Positions 8,042 through 15,803 of a stretch of 24,633 nucleotides of DNA are shown here, one piece after another (position 1 is the stretch's first letter; each line of letters starts with the position of its first letter). The translations under genes were made by a program, and so were the position numbers. The notes beneath the pieces were generated by a model. That model made no database searches. It was given only the letters and a program-made list of their open reading frames with translations, and had not been told where the DNA came from. The stretch comes from Sphingomonadales bacterium (lineage in GTDB: Bacteria > Pseudomonadota > Alphaproteobacteria > Sphingomonadales > Sphingomonadaceae): positions 1 through 24,633 of the forward strand of contig JAIYAA010000160.1 in NCBI GenBank assembly GCA_027489295.1. Reading direction: 5' to 3'.

Positions 8042-9784
8042 ATGTCCAAGATCCGTTTCCATGCGCGCGTGCTCCGCGCGTCTCCCCGTACCTGGCTGGG
8101 TCTGGCGCCGAACCGCGCCGACCTGATCGCCTTCGTGCTGCTCGCCGCCGGCCTGGTGCTGGCGCTGCGTGGCATCCGCGGCACGATCGAGCCGATCGAC
8201 GCGTTGGTACGCCATCCCGTCACGCTCGATCCCGCCAACCTGCCCTGGTACGCGCTGCGCACCACGCTGCGTATGTTCGCGGCGCTGTTCGCCTCGCTCG
8301 CCTTCACCTTCGTGTTCGCGACGCTGGCCGCGCGCAGCCGGCGGGCCGCGCAGATCATCGTGCCGGCGCTGGACATCCTCCAGTCGGTGCCGATCCTCGG
8401 CTTCCTAACCTTCACCGTCACCTTTTTCCTGGGCCTGCTGCCCGGGCAGGTGCTGGGCGCCGAGCTCGCCTCGGTGTTCGCGATCTTCACCAGCCAGGCT
8501 TGGAACATGGCGTTCAGCTTCTACCAGTCGCTGCGCACCATCCCGGCCGATCTGGAGGAAGTCTCCCAGGGCTTCGCGCTCTCGCCCATTCGCCGCTTCC
8601 TGCGGCTGGATCTGCCCTTCGCCACCCCGGCGCTGGTGTGGAACGCGATGATGTCGATGTCCGGCGGCTGGTTCTTCGTGGTTGCATCGGAAGCGATCAC
8701 GGTGGGCAACACCTCGATCGCGCTGCCGGGGCTGGGCTCGTGGCTGGCGCTGGCGATCCAGCGGCAGGATTTCACCGCGATCTGGGAAGCGGTGGGTGCG
8801 ATGGCGCTGGTGATCCTCGCCTATGACCAGCTTGTCTTCCGCCCGGTGGTCGCCTGGGCCGATCGTTTCCGCTTCGAGCAAACCGGCGGCGGCGAGCGGC
8901 CACGGAGCTGGGCCTATGACCTGTTCCGCTCGACGCGGATGTTGCCGGTGCTGTTCGCCCCCTTTCGCGCGCTCGGCCAGCTGCTGCTGACGCTCGATCG
9001 CGCGCCCCGCCGCGCCCGCCCGGTGCGGCAGGAGCAAAGCGCCGCAGGCGAGTGGCTGTGGCGCGGGCTGGTGCTGGTGACGCTTGCGGCCGGCGGCTGG
9101 ACGCTGGTGGAATATGTCGCCCATGCGCTGCGCTGGTCCGATGCGGCGACAGCGCTGGGCCTCGCCCTGCTCACCCTGCTGCGCGTCGTGGTACTGATCG
9201 CACTCGCCAGCCTGATCTGGGTGCCGATCGGCGTATGGATCGGCTTGCGCCCGGCCTGGGCCGAGCGGCTGCAGCCGGTCGCGCAGTTCCTTTCCGCCTT
9301 TCCGGCCAACATCCTGTTCCCCTTCGCGGTGATGGGCATCGTCGCGTGGAAGCTGAACCCCGCCGTCTGGCTCTCCCCGCTGATGATCCTCGGCACCCAG
9401 TGGTACATCCTGTTCAACGTCATCGCCGGGGCCAGCGCGATCCCGAACGACCTGCGCGAGGCCGCGGGCATGTTCGGGGTGAAGGGCTGGCAATGGTGGC
9501 GGCAAGTGGCGCTGCCCGGCATCTTCCCCTTCTACGTCACCGGCGCGCTGACCGCCTCGGGCGGCTCGTGGAACGCCAGCATCGTCGCCGAAGTGGTGGT
9601 GTGGGGGCAGGAACGGCTGGAGGCGCCGGGGCTCGGCGCGTTCATCGCCAAGGCCACCGCGATCGGCGACTATCCGCGCGTCGCGCTGGGCGTGGCGACG
9701 ATGTCCGCCTTCGTGCTCGCCTTCAACCATCTCGTCTGGCGTCCGATGTATCGCTTCGCCGAACGCCGCCTGCGTCTTGCCTGA
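8042..9784 (+). CDS. Fused two-domain ABC transporter permease (NitT/TauT-like)
   Basis: A 580-residue inner-membrane protein made of two binding-protein-dependent transport permease domains in one chain. Each half has several hydrophobic helices and an EAA-type cytoplasmic loop that contacts the ATPase: residues about 172-192 (EEVSQGFALSPIRRFLRLDLP region) and about 472-492 (REAAGMFG...ALP). The halves are joined by a charged linker at about 275-335. Similarity is to the nitrate/sulfonate/bicarbonate (NitT/TauT) permeases, so an anion is one plausible substrate, but the sequence does not fix it. The start ATG at 8042 follows GAGG. The gene runs directly into its ATPase partner, whose start is 14 bases after this stop. 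Confidence 0.88.
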   Translation: MSKIRFHARVLRASPRTWLGLAPNRADLIAFVLLAAGLVLALRGIRGTIEPIDALVRHPVTLDPANLPWYALRTTLRMFAALFASLAFTFVFATLAARSRRAAQIIVPALDILQSVPILGFLTFTVTFFLGLLPGQVLGAELASVFAIFTSQAWNMAFSFYQSLRTIPADLEEVSQGFALSPIRRFLRLDLPFATPALVWNAMMSMSGGWFFVVASEAITVGNTSIALPGLGSWLALAIQRQDFTAIWEAVGAMALVILAYDQLVFRPVVAWADRFRFEQTGGGERPRSWAYDLFRSTRMLPVLFAPFRALGQLLLTLDRAPRRARPVRQEQSAAGEWLWRGLVLVTLAAGGWTLVEYVAHALRWSDAATALGLALLTLLRVVVLIALASLIWVPIGVWIGLRPAWAERLQPVAQFLSAFPANILFPFAVMGIVAWKLNPAVWLSPLMILGTQWYILFNVIAGASAIPNDLREAAGMFGVKGWQWWRQVALPGIFPFYVTGALTASGGSWNASIVAEVVVWGQERLEAPGLGAFIAKATAIGDYPRVALGVATMSAFVLAFNHLVWRPMYRFAERRLRLA

Positions 9785-9797
9785 GGAGCCCCGTTCC

Positions 9798-11096
9798 ATG
9801 GCCACCCAGAATCTCCGCCGCCCGCTCGTCTCGGTCGAGCAGCTGACCCATCATTACGGCGCGCGGCGCGCCAAGCCGGTGATCGACGACGTCTCGCTGA
9901 CCCTGCACGAGGGCGAGATCGTCGGCCTGCTCGGCCGCTCGGGCTCGGGCAAGTCGACGCTGCTGCGCTCGATCGCCGGGCTGATCCAGCCCGACCAGGG
10001 CACGGTGACCTTCGCCGCGCGCGAGGATGACTGCCCCGATGTCGCGATGGTGTTTCAGACCTTCGCGCTGTTCCCCTGGCTGACGGTGCAGCAGAATGTC
10101 GAGCTCGGGCTGGAGGCCCGCAAGGTGCCCGCCGCGGAGCGCCGCGCGCGCGCACTAGCCGCGATCGACCTGATCGGCCTGGACGGGTTCGAGAACGCCT
10201 ATCCCAAGGAGATGTCCGGCGGCATGCGCCAGCGCGTCGGCCTGGCCCGCGCGATCGTGGTCGATCCGGCGCTGCTGCTGCTCGACGAGCCCTTCTCCGC
10301 GCTCGACGTGCTGACCGCCGAGACGCTGCGCAGCGACCTGCTCGACCTGTGGTCCGAAGGTCGGATGCCGATCAAGTCGATGCTCCTCGTCACCCACAAT
10401 ATCGAGGAAGCGGTGCTGATGTGCGACCGCATCCTGGTGTTCTCGTCCAACCCGGGCCGCGTCGCCGCCGAGATCGAGGTGAAGCTGCCCCAGCCGCGCG
10501 ACCGGCTCGATCCGGAGTTTCGTGCGATGGTCGACGCCATCTATGCGCGGATGACCGAACGGCCGGCGGGCCAGCCGCACAAGGATGGGCTGTTCCCCGG
10601 CACCGGCATCGGCATGGTGCTGCCACAGGTTTCAACCAACAGCCTGTCGGGCTTGATCGAGGAGGTCGACGCAAGCCCGTTCGACGGCAGCGCGGCGATG
10701 GCCGAGCTGGCCGACAGCCTGGGGCTGGAGATCGACCAGCTCTTCCCGATGGCGGAAACGCTGCAGCTCCTGCGCTTCGCCGATCTGCGCGGCGCCGATC
10801 TGCTGCTCACCGCCGAGGCGCGCCGCTATGCGGAGGCCGATGTCGACCAGCGCAAGGCGATGTTCGGCCAGGCGCTGCTCACTCATGTGCCGCTGGCCCA
10901 GCATATCCGCCGCATCCTCGACGAGCGCGGCTCGCACCGTGCCTCGGCCAGCCGCTTCCGCGACGAGCTGGAGGACCACATGTCCCCCGATTTCGCCGAC
11001 GAGACGCTGCGCACGGTGACGCTGTGGGGACGCTTCGGCGAGTTGTTCGCCTATGACAAGGATGCCGACGTGTTCAGCCTGGAGGATCCGGAGTAA
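9798..11096 (+). CDS. ABC transporter ATP-binding protein with C-terminal AAA-associated domain
   Basis: A 432-residue ATPase that would power the fused permease just upstream. The first about 250 residues are a complete NitT/TauT-type ABC cassette: Walker A GRSGSGKST at 46-54, Q-loop VFQTFALFPW near 85-94, signature MSGGMRQ at 139-145, Walker B LLLDEP ending at 165, and H-loop His200. About 180 further residues follow, including the LSGLIEEVDA region and an Arg/Glu-rich helical end, corresponding to the AAA-associated C-terminal domain known from a subset of these transporters; its role is unknown, possibly regulatory. I chose the ATG at 9798 over an in-frame ATG at 9777, which lies inside the permease gene, because GAGG precedes it at 9783. 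No periplasmic binding protein is adjacent. Confidence 0.9.
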   Translation: MATQNLRRPLVSVEQLTHHYGARRAKPVIDDVSLTLHEGEIVGLLGRSGSGKSTLLRSIAGLIQPDQGTVTFAAREDDCPDVAMVFQTFALFPWLTVQQNVELGLEARKVPAAERRARALAAIDLIGLDGFENAYPKEMSGGMRQRVGLARAIVVDPALLLLDEPFSALDVLTAETLRSDLLDLWSEGRMPIKSMLLVTHNIEEAVLMCDRILVFSSNPGRVAAEIEVKLPQPRDRLDPEFRAMVDAIYARMTERPAGQPHKDGLFPGTGIGMVLPQVSTNSLSGLIEEVDASPFDGSAAMAELADSLGLEIDQLFPMAETLQLLRFADLRGADLLLTAEARRYAEADVDQRKAMFGQALLTHVPLAQHIRRILDERGSHRASASRFRDELEDHMSPDFADETLRTVTLWGRFGELFAYDKDADVFSLEDPE

Positions 11097-11121
11097 CAAT
11101 CCGCCTGTCCAAAGCGGCGCC

Positions 11122-11144
11122 GGGATGCCACCATGGGGCATCCC
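11122..11144 (+). other. Hairpin in the ATPase-OPT transporter gap
   Basis: GGGATGCC (11122-11129) and GGCATCCC (11137-11144) form a perfect 8-bp stem with a 7-base loop in the 91-base gap. No T run follows, so it is not a standard intrinsic terminator; it could stabilise or separate the two messages. Function is unknown. Confidence 0.4.
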
Positions 11145-11187
11145 CGCCCGGCCGGTCCGGGCAGAAATTCCCGGAGTTCCGCCGCGT

Positions 11188-13134
11188 ATGGCCACTATTC
11201 CCTCTCGCGCTCCCCTGGAGCTCACGCTGCGCGGCGTGCTGCTCGGCGGCGCGATCACGCTGCTGTTCACCGCAGCCAATGTCTATCTCGGCCTCAAGAT
11301 CGGCCTGACCTTCGCCACCTCGATCCCCGCCGCGGTGATCTCGATGGCGATCCTGCGATTCTTCCCCGGCTCGACCATCCTCGAGAACAACATCGTCCAG
11401 ACCGTCGCCAGCGCGGCGGGAACGCTCGCCGCGATCATCTTCGTGCTGCCGGGCCTGGTGATGATCGGCTGGTGGAACGGCTTCCCCTATGTGCAGACCG
11501 CCGCGATCACGATGTTCGGCGGCATATTGGGCGTGATGTTCTCGGTGCCGCTGCGCCGCGCGCTCGTCGTTGACTCGCCCGACCTTCCCTATCCCGAAGG
11601 CCGCGCCGCCGCCGAGGTGCTGCAGGTCGGCGCAGGCAGCCGCGAGGGCGCGGAGGAAAGCGCGCGCGGGCTCAAGGTGATCGTGGTCAACGCGGTCGCC
11701 TCGGCCGGCTTCGCGCTGGTCACCCGGATGAAGCTGGCCGCCGAGGAAGGCGCGGTCTTCTTCAAGGCGGGCGCGGGCTCGACCGGCATCATCGGCGGGC
11801 TACAGTTCGCGCTGATCGGCGCGGGGCACCTGATCGGCCTCACCGTCGGCATCGCCATCCTGGTCGGCGTGGCGATCGGCTGGTGGATCGCGCTACCGAT
11901 CCTGAGCGCCGGCATGCCCGGCGCGGCGGAGAAGATAGCGAACACCGTGTTCCGCAGCGACGTGCGCTTCCTCGGCGCCGGCACCATCGGCATGGCGGCG
12001 ATCTGGACCTTGCTCAAGATCATCGGCCCGGTGATCGGCGGCATCCGCTCCTCGCTGGCAGCGTCGGCTGCGGCTCGCAGCGGTGCCGAGATGCCGATCG
12101 GCGAGCGCGACCTGCCGATCGGGATCGTCGCGGTGGTGACGCTCGGCATGCTGCTGCCGATCGGCTGGCTGTTGTGGAGCGTGCTGGCGGGCGGTCCGCT
12201 CTCCGCCTCGGCGGGGCTGCTGGTGGCGGGCTCGCTGGTGTTCGTGCTGGTCGTCGGGCTCGTGATCGCTTCGGTGTGCGGCTATATGGCCGGCCTGATC
12301 GGCGCGTCGAACAGCCCGGTATCGGGCATCGGCATCCTCTCGGTCGTCGCCGCCTCGCTGATGCTGGTCGGCATGTTCGGGCGCCATCTCGATCCCGGCA
12401 CCACCCAGGCGCTGATCGCCTATGCGCTGATCGTCACCGGCATCGTGTTCGGCGTGGCGACCATCTCCAACGACAATCTCCAGGACCTCAAGACCGGCCA
12501 GCTGGTGGGCGCGACGCCGTGGAAGCAGCAGGTGGCGCTGATCTTCGGCGTGATCTTCGGCAGCCTCGTAATCCCGCCGGTGCTGAGCGTGCTCAACGCC
12601 TCGTTCGGCTTTGCCGGGGTGCCGGGCGCCAGCGCCGACGCGCTGCCCGCCCCGCAGGCGGCGCTGATCTCGTCGCTCGCCAAGGGCGTGCTGGGCGGCG
12701 ACCTGCGCTGGGATCTGATCGGCATCGGTGCGCTGATCGGCGCGGGCGTGATTCTGGTCGACGAGGTGCTGGCCCGCACCAGCAAGCTGCGCCTGCCGCC
12801 GCTGGCGGTCGGCCTCGGTATCTACCTGCCGATGGGCGTGACGCTGACCGTGGTGGTCGGCGCGGTGATCGGCTGGTTCTACGACCGCGCCGCCGAGCGC
12901 GTCCGCGACCCCGAGTTCGTCAAGCGGATGGGCGTGCTGATGGCCACCGGCATGATCGTCGGCGACAGCCTGTTCGGGGTGCTCTACGCCGGAATCGTGT
13001 ACGAAACCGGCAGTGAATCCCCGCTGGCGCTGGTCGGCCCGGGCTTCGCCGGCATGGCATTGGCGGGCGGCACGGCGCTGTTCCTGGCGATCACCGCGGG
13101 GCTGTATCTCTACACCCGGCGCCAGGCGCGGTGA
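11188..13134 (+). CDS. OPT-family transporter (oligopeptide or metal-chelate)
   Basis: A 648-residue polytopic membrane protein of the OPT/YSL superfamily, proton-coupled carriers of oligopeptides or metal chelates. It begins RAPLELTLRGVLLGGAITLL, then NVYLGLKIGLTFATSIPAAV, followed by many hydrophobic helices and the conserved FPGSTILENNIVQTVASA and LPYPEGRAAAEVL segments typical of the prokaryotic OPT (TIGR00733-like) branch. A late segment, ATISNDNLQDLKTGQLVGATPWKQQ, also fits. The start is the ATG at 11188, preceded by GGAG about 11 bases upstream; the frame is open further 5' but that part overlaps the ATPase gene and is not family-like. It may share a transcript with the ABC genes, but a substrate link is not demonstrable. 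Confidence 0.88.
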   Translation: MATIPSRAPLELTLRGVLLGGAITLLFTAANVYLGLKIGLTFATSIPAAVISMAILRFFPGSTILENNIVQTVASAAGTLAAIIFVLPGLVMIGWWNGFPYVQTAAITMFGGILGVMFSVPLRRALVVDSPDLPYPEGRAAAEVLQVGAGSREGAEESARGLKVIVVNAVASAGFALVTRMKLAAEEGAVFFKAGAGSTGIIGGLQFALIGAGHLIGLTVGIAILVGVAIGWWIALPILSAGMPGAAEKIANTVFRSDVRFLGAGTIGMAAIWTLLKIIGPVIGGIRSSLAASAAARSGAEMPIGERDLPIGIVAVVTLGMLLPIGWLLWSVLAGGPLSASAGLLVAGSLVFVLVVGLVIASVCGYMAGLIGASNSPVSGIGILSVVAASLMLVGMFGRHLDPGTTQALIAYALIVTGIVFGVATISNDNLQDLKTGQLVGATPWKQQVALIFGVIFGSLVIPPVLSVLNASFGFAGVPGASADALPAPQAALISSLAKGVLGGDLRWDLIGIGALIGAGVILVDEVLARTSKLRLPPLAVGLGIYLPMGVTLTVVVGAVIGWFYDRAAERVRDPEFVKRMGVLMATGMIVGDSLFGVLYAGIVYETGSESPLALVGPGFAGMALAGGTALFLAITAGLYLYTRRQAR

Positions 13135-13138
13135 CCTG

Positions 13139-13284
13139 AAAGATCCTCCTCTGTAAGCGGAGGTGGCGCGCGTAGCGCGACGGAGGGGTGTCGACGCTGA
13201 TGGGTCGGACGCCAACCCAGCCGGGACACCCCTCCACCACCGCCTGCGGCGGCGGTCCCCCTCCCCCGCCGGGGGAGGATCTTT
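13139..13284. repeat. Nested palindromic intergenic element (sphingomonad-type repeat)
   Basis: The 146 bases between the OPT transporter and the mannitol dehydrogenase genes form nested inverted repeats. The outer arms AAAGATCCTCC (13139-13149) and GGAGGATCTTT (13274-13284) are perfect over 11 bp. The inner arms GGAGGGGTGTC (13182-13192) and GACACCCCTCC (13225-13235) are also perfect over 11 bp. Smaller dyads lie in between (CGCGCGTAGCGCG, CCGCCTGCGGCGG). The whole could fold into a cruciform or a long RNA hairpin and lies between convergent genes, where it could end transcription from both sides. I recall similar CCTCCACCACCGCCTGCGGCGGTCCCC-type elements, in shorter pieces, as common dispersed repeats in sphingomonads; copy number cannot be checked here. 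Confidence 0.75.
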
Positions 13285-14716
13285 ATACCGCCAGCAACTC
13301 GCCCAGCGTGCCGGCCTGGATCGCCGCGAACGCTGTCCCCAGCGCCTCGCGGTACCGCGCATCCTCTGCCACGCGCGCCGGGAACACCTGCCGCAGCGCC
13401 AGCACCGCGTCGACCGGCGCCGCATCGGTCGCTGCCGTCGCGAGCACGTCTGCCAGCGGATCGGTGATCGTCTCGCCCGCCGTCGCCTTGGCCGCCAGAA
13501 ACGCGATCCACGCCGCCACCGGCACCGCCAGCCGCGCGACCGGCCGCCCGGCGTCAAGCGCCGCAGCGGTCGTATCCAGCAGGCGATACGGCAGCTTCTG
13601 CGAGCCATCCCAGGCAATCTGCGACAGCAGGTGGCGGATCGCCGGGTTGCGGAAGCGATCCAGCACCGCATCGACATAGCCGACCACGTCCAGCCCATCA
13701 ACCGGACCCAGCGACGCCGCGATGTCCTGATGCGCCAGCCGCGTCACGAAGCCGCCGAGCGCGGCATCGGACATCGCCTCGAACACCGTCTCATGCCCCA
13801 GCACGAGGCCGATATAGGCGAGGCTCGAATGGCTGCCGTTGAGGATGCGCAGCTTGGCCTGCTCATAACCGCGCACGTCGCTGGTCAGCGTCACGCCCGC
13901 CGCGGCGAGATCGGGGCCGTCTTCCATGTCGAAGCGCTGCAGCACCCATTGGGTGAACGATTCGCGCTGCACCGCGCCCTTGTCCTCGACGCCGAGATCG
14001 CCTGCCACCTTGGCGAGGAACGCCGTGTCGCTCGCCGGGGTGATCGAATCGACCATCGAATCCGGGAAGGCGACTTCCGCCGCGATCCAGTCTGCGAGAT
14101 CGGCATCCCATGCCCGCGCCAGCGCCACGCAGGCCGCGCGGAGCTTGCCGCCATTGCCGGTCATGTTGTCACAGCAGAGCATCGCGAATGGCGCCACGCC
14201 GGCCGCGCGGCGATCGGCGAGGCCGGCGACGATCCAGCCGATCACGCTCGCCGGCTCGGCCGGGCGGGCAAGGTCGTGGACGATGTCCGGATGGGCCATG
14301 TCGAGCGTGCCGTCGCCGCCCAGGCAATAGCCCTTCTCGGTCACCGTGCTGGTGGCGATCCGCACCTCGGGGCTGGCGAGCAGTGCACGCAGCCGGGCGC
14401 CCTCGCCGGGGCCGATCGCGTCCGAATGCGCCGCGATGATGCGGGTGGACGGTTCGCGATCGATCACCGCCAGCGTGTAGAGCCCGTCCTGCGCCTTCAG
14501 CGCATCGGTGGTGGTGCCGCTGCGCAGCGACACCGCCGCGATGCCCCAGCGCGGATCGCTGTCGAGCACCTTGTCGATAAACGCCGCCTGATGGGCGCGG
14601 TGGAAGGCGCCGGGGCCAAAATGGACGATGCCGGTACGGATCGCGGCCGGGTCATGGCCGGGGCGGAGGATGCCGGCAGGAAGCCCGGCGAGCGTGGCGC
14701 GCGAAAGCGTGGTCAT
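13283..14716 (-). CDS. Mannitol dehydrogenase family protein (polyol/hexuronate oxidoreductase)
   Basis: A 477-residue long-chain NAD(P)-dependent dehydrogenase of the mannitol 2-dehydrogenase/fructuronate reductase (UxuB) family. The nucleotide-binding start is IVHFGPGAFHRAHQA at about 30-44, the family segment TVTEKGYCLG at 124-133, and the catalytic pattern Lys288-x4-Asn293-x2-His296 lies in KLRILNGSHSSLAYIG. It would interconvert a polyol and a ketose, or fructuronate and mannonate; no neighbouring sugar gene tells which. I chose the ATG at 14716 (MTTLSR...), although no clear ribosome binding site is seen; a TTG 36 bases upstream is the alternative. It starts 32 bases after the retropepsin-like gene and its stop codon overlaps the palindromic element by 2 bases. 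Confidence 0.9.
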   Translation of the reverse strand: MTTLSRATLAGLPAGILRPGHDPAAIRTGIVHFGPGAFHRAHQAAFIDKVLDSDPRWGIAAVSLRSGTTTDALKAQDGLYTLAVIDREPSTRIIAAHSDAIGPGEGARLRALLASPEVRIATSTVTEKGYCLGGDGTLDMAHPDIVHDLARPAEPASVIGWIVAGLADRRAAGVAPFAMLCCDNMTGNGGKLRAACVALARAWDADLADWIAAEVAFPDSMVDSITPASDTAFLAKVAGDLGVEDKGAVQRESFTQWVLQRFDMEDGPDLAAAGVTLTSDVRGYEQAKLRILNGSHSSLAYIGLVLGHETVFEAMSDAALGGFVTRLAHQDIAASLGPVDGLDVVGYVDAVLDRFRNPAIRHLLSQIAWDGSQKLPYRLLDTTAAALDAGRPVARLAVPVAAWIAFLAAKATAGETITDPLADVLATAATDAAPVDAVLALRQVFPARVAEDARYREALGTAFAAIQAGTLGELLAV

Positions 14717-14748
14717 ATGGTCAGGCCAATCAGACCCGGCCGGTAAAG

Positions 14749-15750
14749 TCAATCGCGGCCGGCGGATCCCAGCGACGGGGGTAGCAGTGGCGAGGTGTAA
14801 TCGGGCCGCCGCTCCCGAAAACCGCGCGGCATGAAGAAGCGCACCTGGCGGTTGGGAAAATCGATCTCCACCCGCCGGAAGCTGCGCATCGCATCCATGC
14901 CGAGCATGATCGCCGGACGCTTGGTAAGGCCGAAGCGCTTGAACGGTTCCGCCTCGGCAAAGGCGACCGGCAGCGTCTCGAAGGCGACGTTGCTCACCCG
15001 CATCGACGGCACCTGGCCATATTGCGCCTGGGTCTTGCCGCCATCGACGCTGGTCAGCTCGATCGTCTGCAGGACGCCGACATTGCGGCCCACCTTGCGG
15101 CGCAGCGCCTCGTTGCCCATCGTCACCTGAGATCCGGTGTCGAGCACCACCTGCACGCGGGCATTGCCATAATAGGCATCGGTGACGATCAACTGGCCGA
15201 ACTGGTCCTTGGCGGAGACGACGATCTCGTCCGGATCGTGCTTCTCGTTCTTCTTGCGCTTGATGCTGGGGCGCACCGCCATGGTGCCGGTGTCGAAATC
15301 GATGGTCACCTGGTGATCGCGCAGCGTGTCGATGCCGAGCAGGCCGGCAGCGCCGATATTCCTCGCTTCGAATGCCGGCGCAACGATCTGGTGGGTGGTG
15401 CCGATCGATTCGATCGCAAGATCGGGCACGATCACCGTCGCCACCCGGCTCCGCCCGGTCATCGAGGTAACGGTAACCTCCCCGCCGGCCGAAAGCCCCA
15501 GGCGCCCGGCGAGTTCGTGCGACACCACGGTGCGTTCGGCGCCGGTATCGATGATGAAATTATAGGGCCCCTGCTTGCGGATCGCGACCGGTACGGTGAG
15601 CCGCGCGCTCGTCTCCCCCAGCGCCAGCTGGATCGCGTCGGGCTGTGCCGCGGCGACGGTTTCGGGATCGGGCGGCACGGCGCTCGGCGCGCTGCCGAGC
15701 AGCCCGAGCGGGAGCCCCCAGAAGATCAACGCAGACGAGACTCCAACCAT
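14749..15750 (-). CDS. Tandem retropepsin-like aspartyl protease, secreted or membrane-anchored
   Basis: A 333-residue protein with two retroviral-type aspartyl protease domains. Residues 1-24 look like a signal peptide or N-terminal anchor. Domain 1 has the active-site motif FIIDTGAERTVV (DTG 68-70) and the later GLLGIDTL flap-end motif at about 137-143. Domain 2 has VVLDTGSQVTMG (DTG 204-206) and the matching MLGMDAM. Each retropepsin half supplies one Asp, so the two could form a single active site like a pepsin-type pseudo-dimer. A basic linker (about 163-170, KRKKNEK) separates them. The substrate is unknown. It begins 53 bases after the helicase stop and precedes the mannitol dehydrogenase gene by 32 bases, so it sits inside a possible operon. 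Confidence 0.82.
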   Translation of the reverse strand: MVGVSSALIFWGLPLGLLGSAPSAVPPDPETVAAAQPDAIQLALGETSARLTVPVAIRKQGPYNFIIDTGAERTVVSHELAGRLGLSAGGEVTVTSMTGRSRVATVIVPDLAIESIGTTHQIVAPAFEARNIGAAGLLGIDTLRDHQVTIDFDTGTMAVRPSIKRKKNEKHDPDEIVVSAKDQFGQLIVTDAYYGNARVQVVLDTGSQVTMGNEALRRKVGRNVGVLQTIELTSVDGGKTQAQYGQVPSMRVSNVAFETLPVAFAEAEPFKRFGLTKRPAIMLGMDAMRSFRRVEIDFPNRQVRFFMPRGFRERRPDYTSPLLPPSLGSAGRD

Positions 15751-15803
15751 CGCTGAAATCTACGCCTGTTCATGTTGCGCAGCAATCCCGCAAAAGAACG
15801 GGG

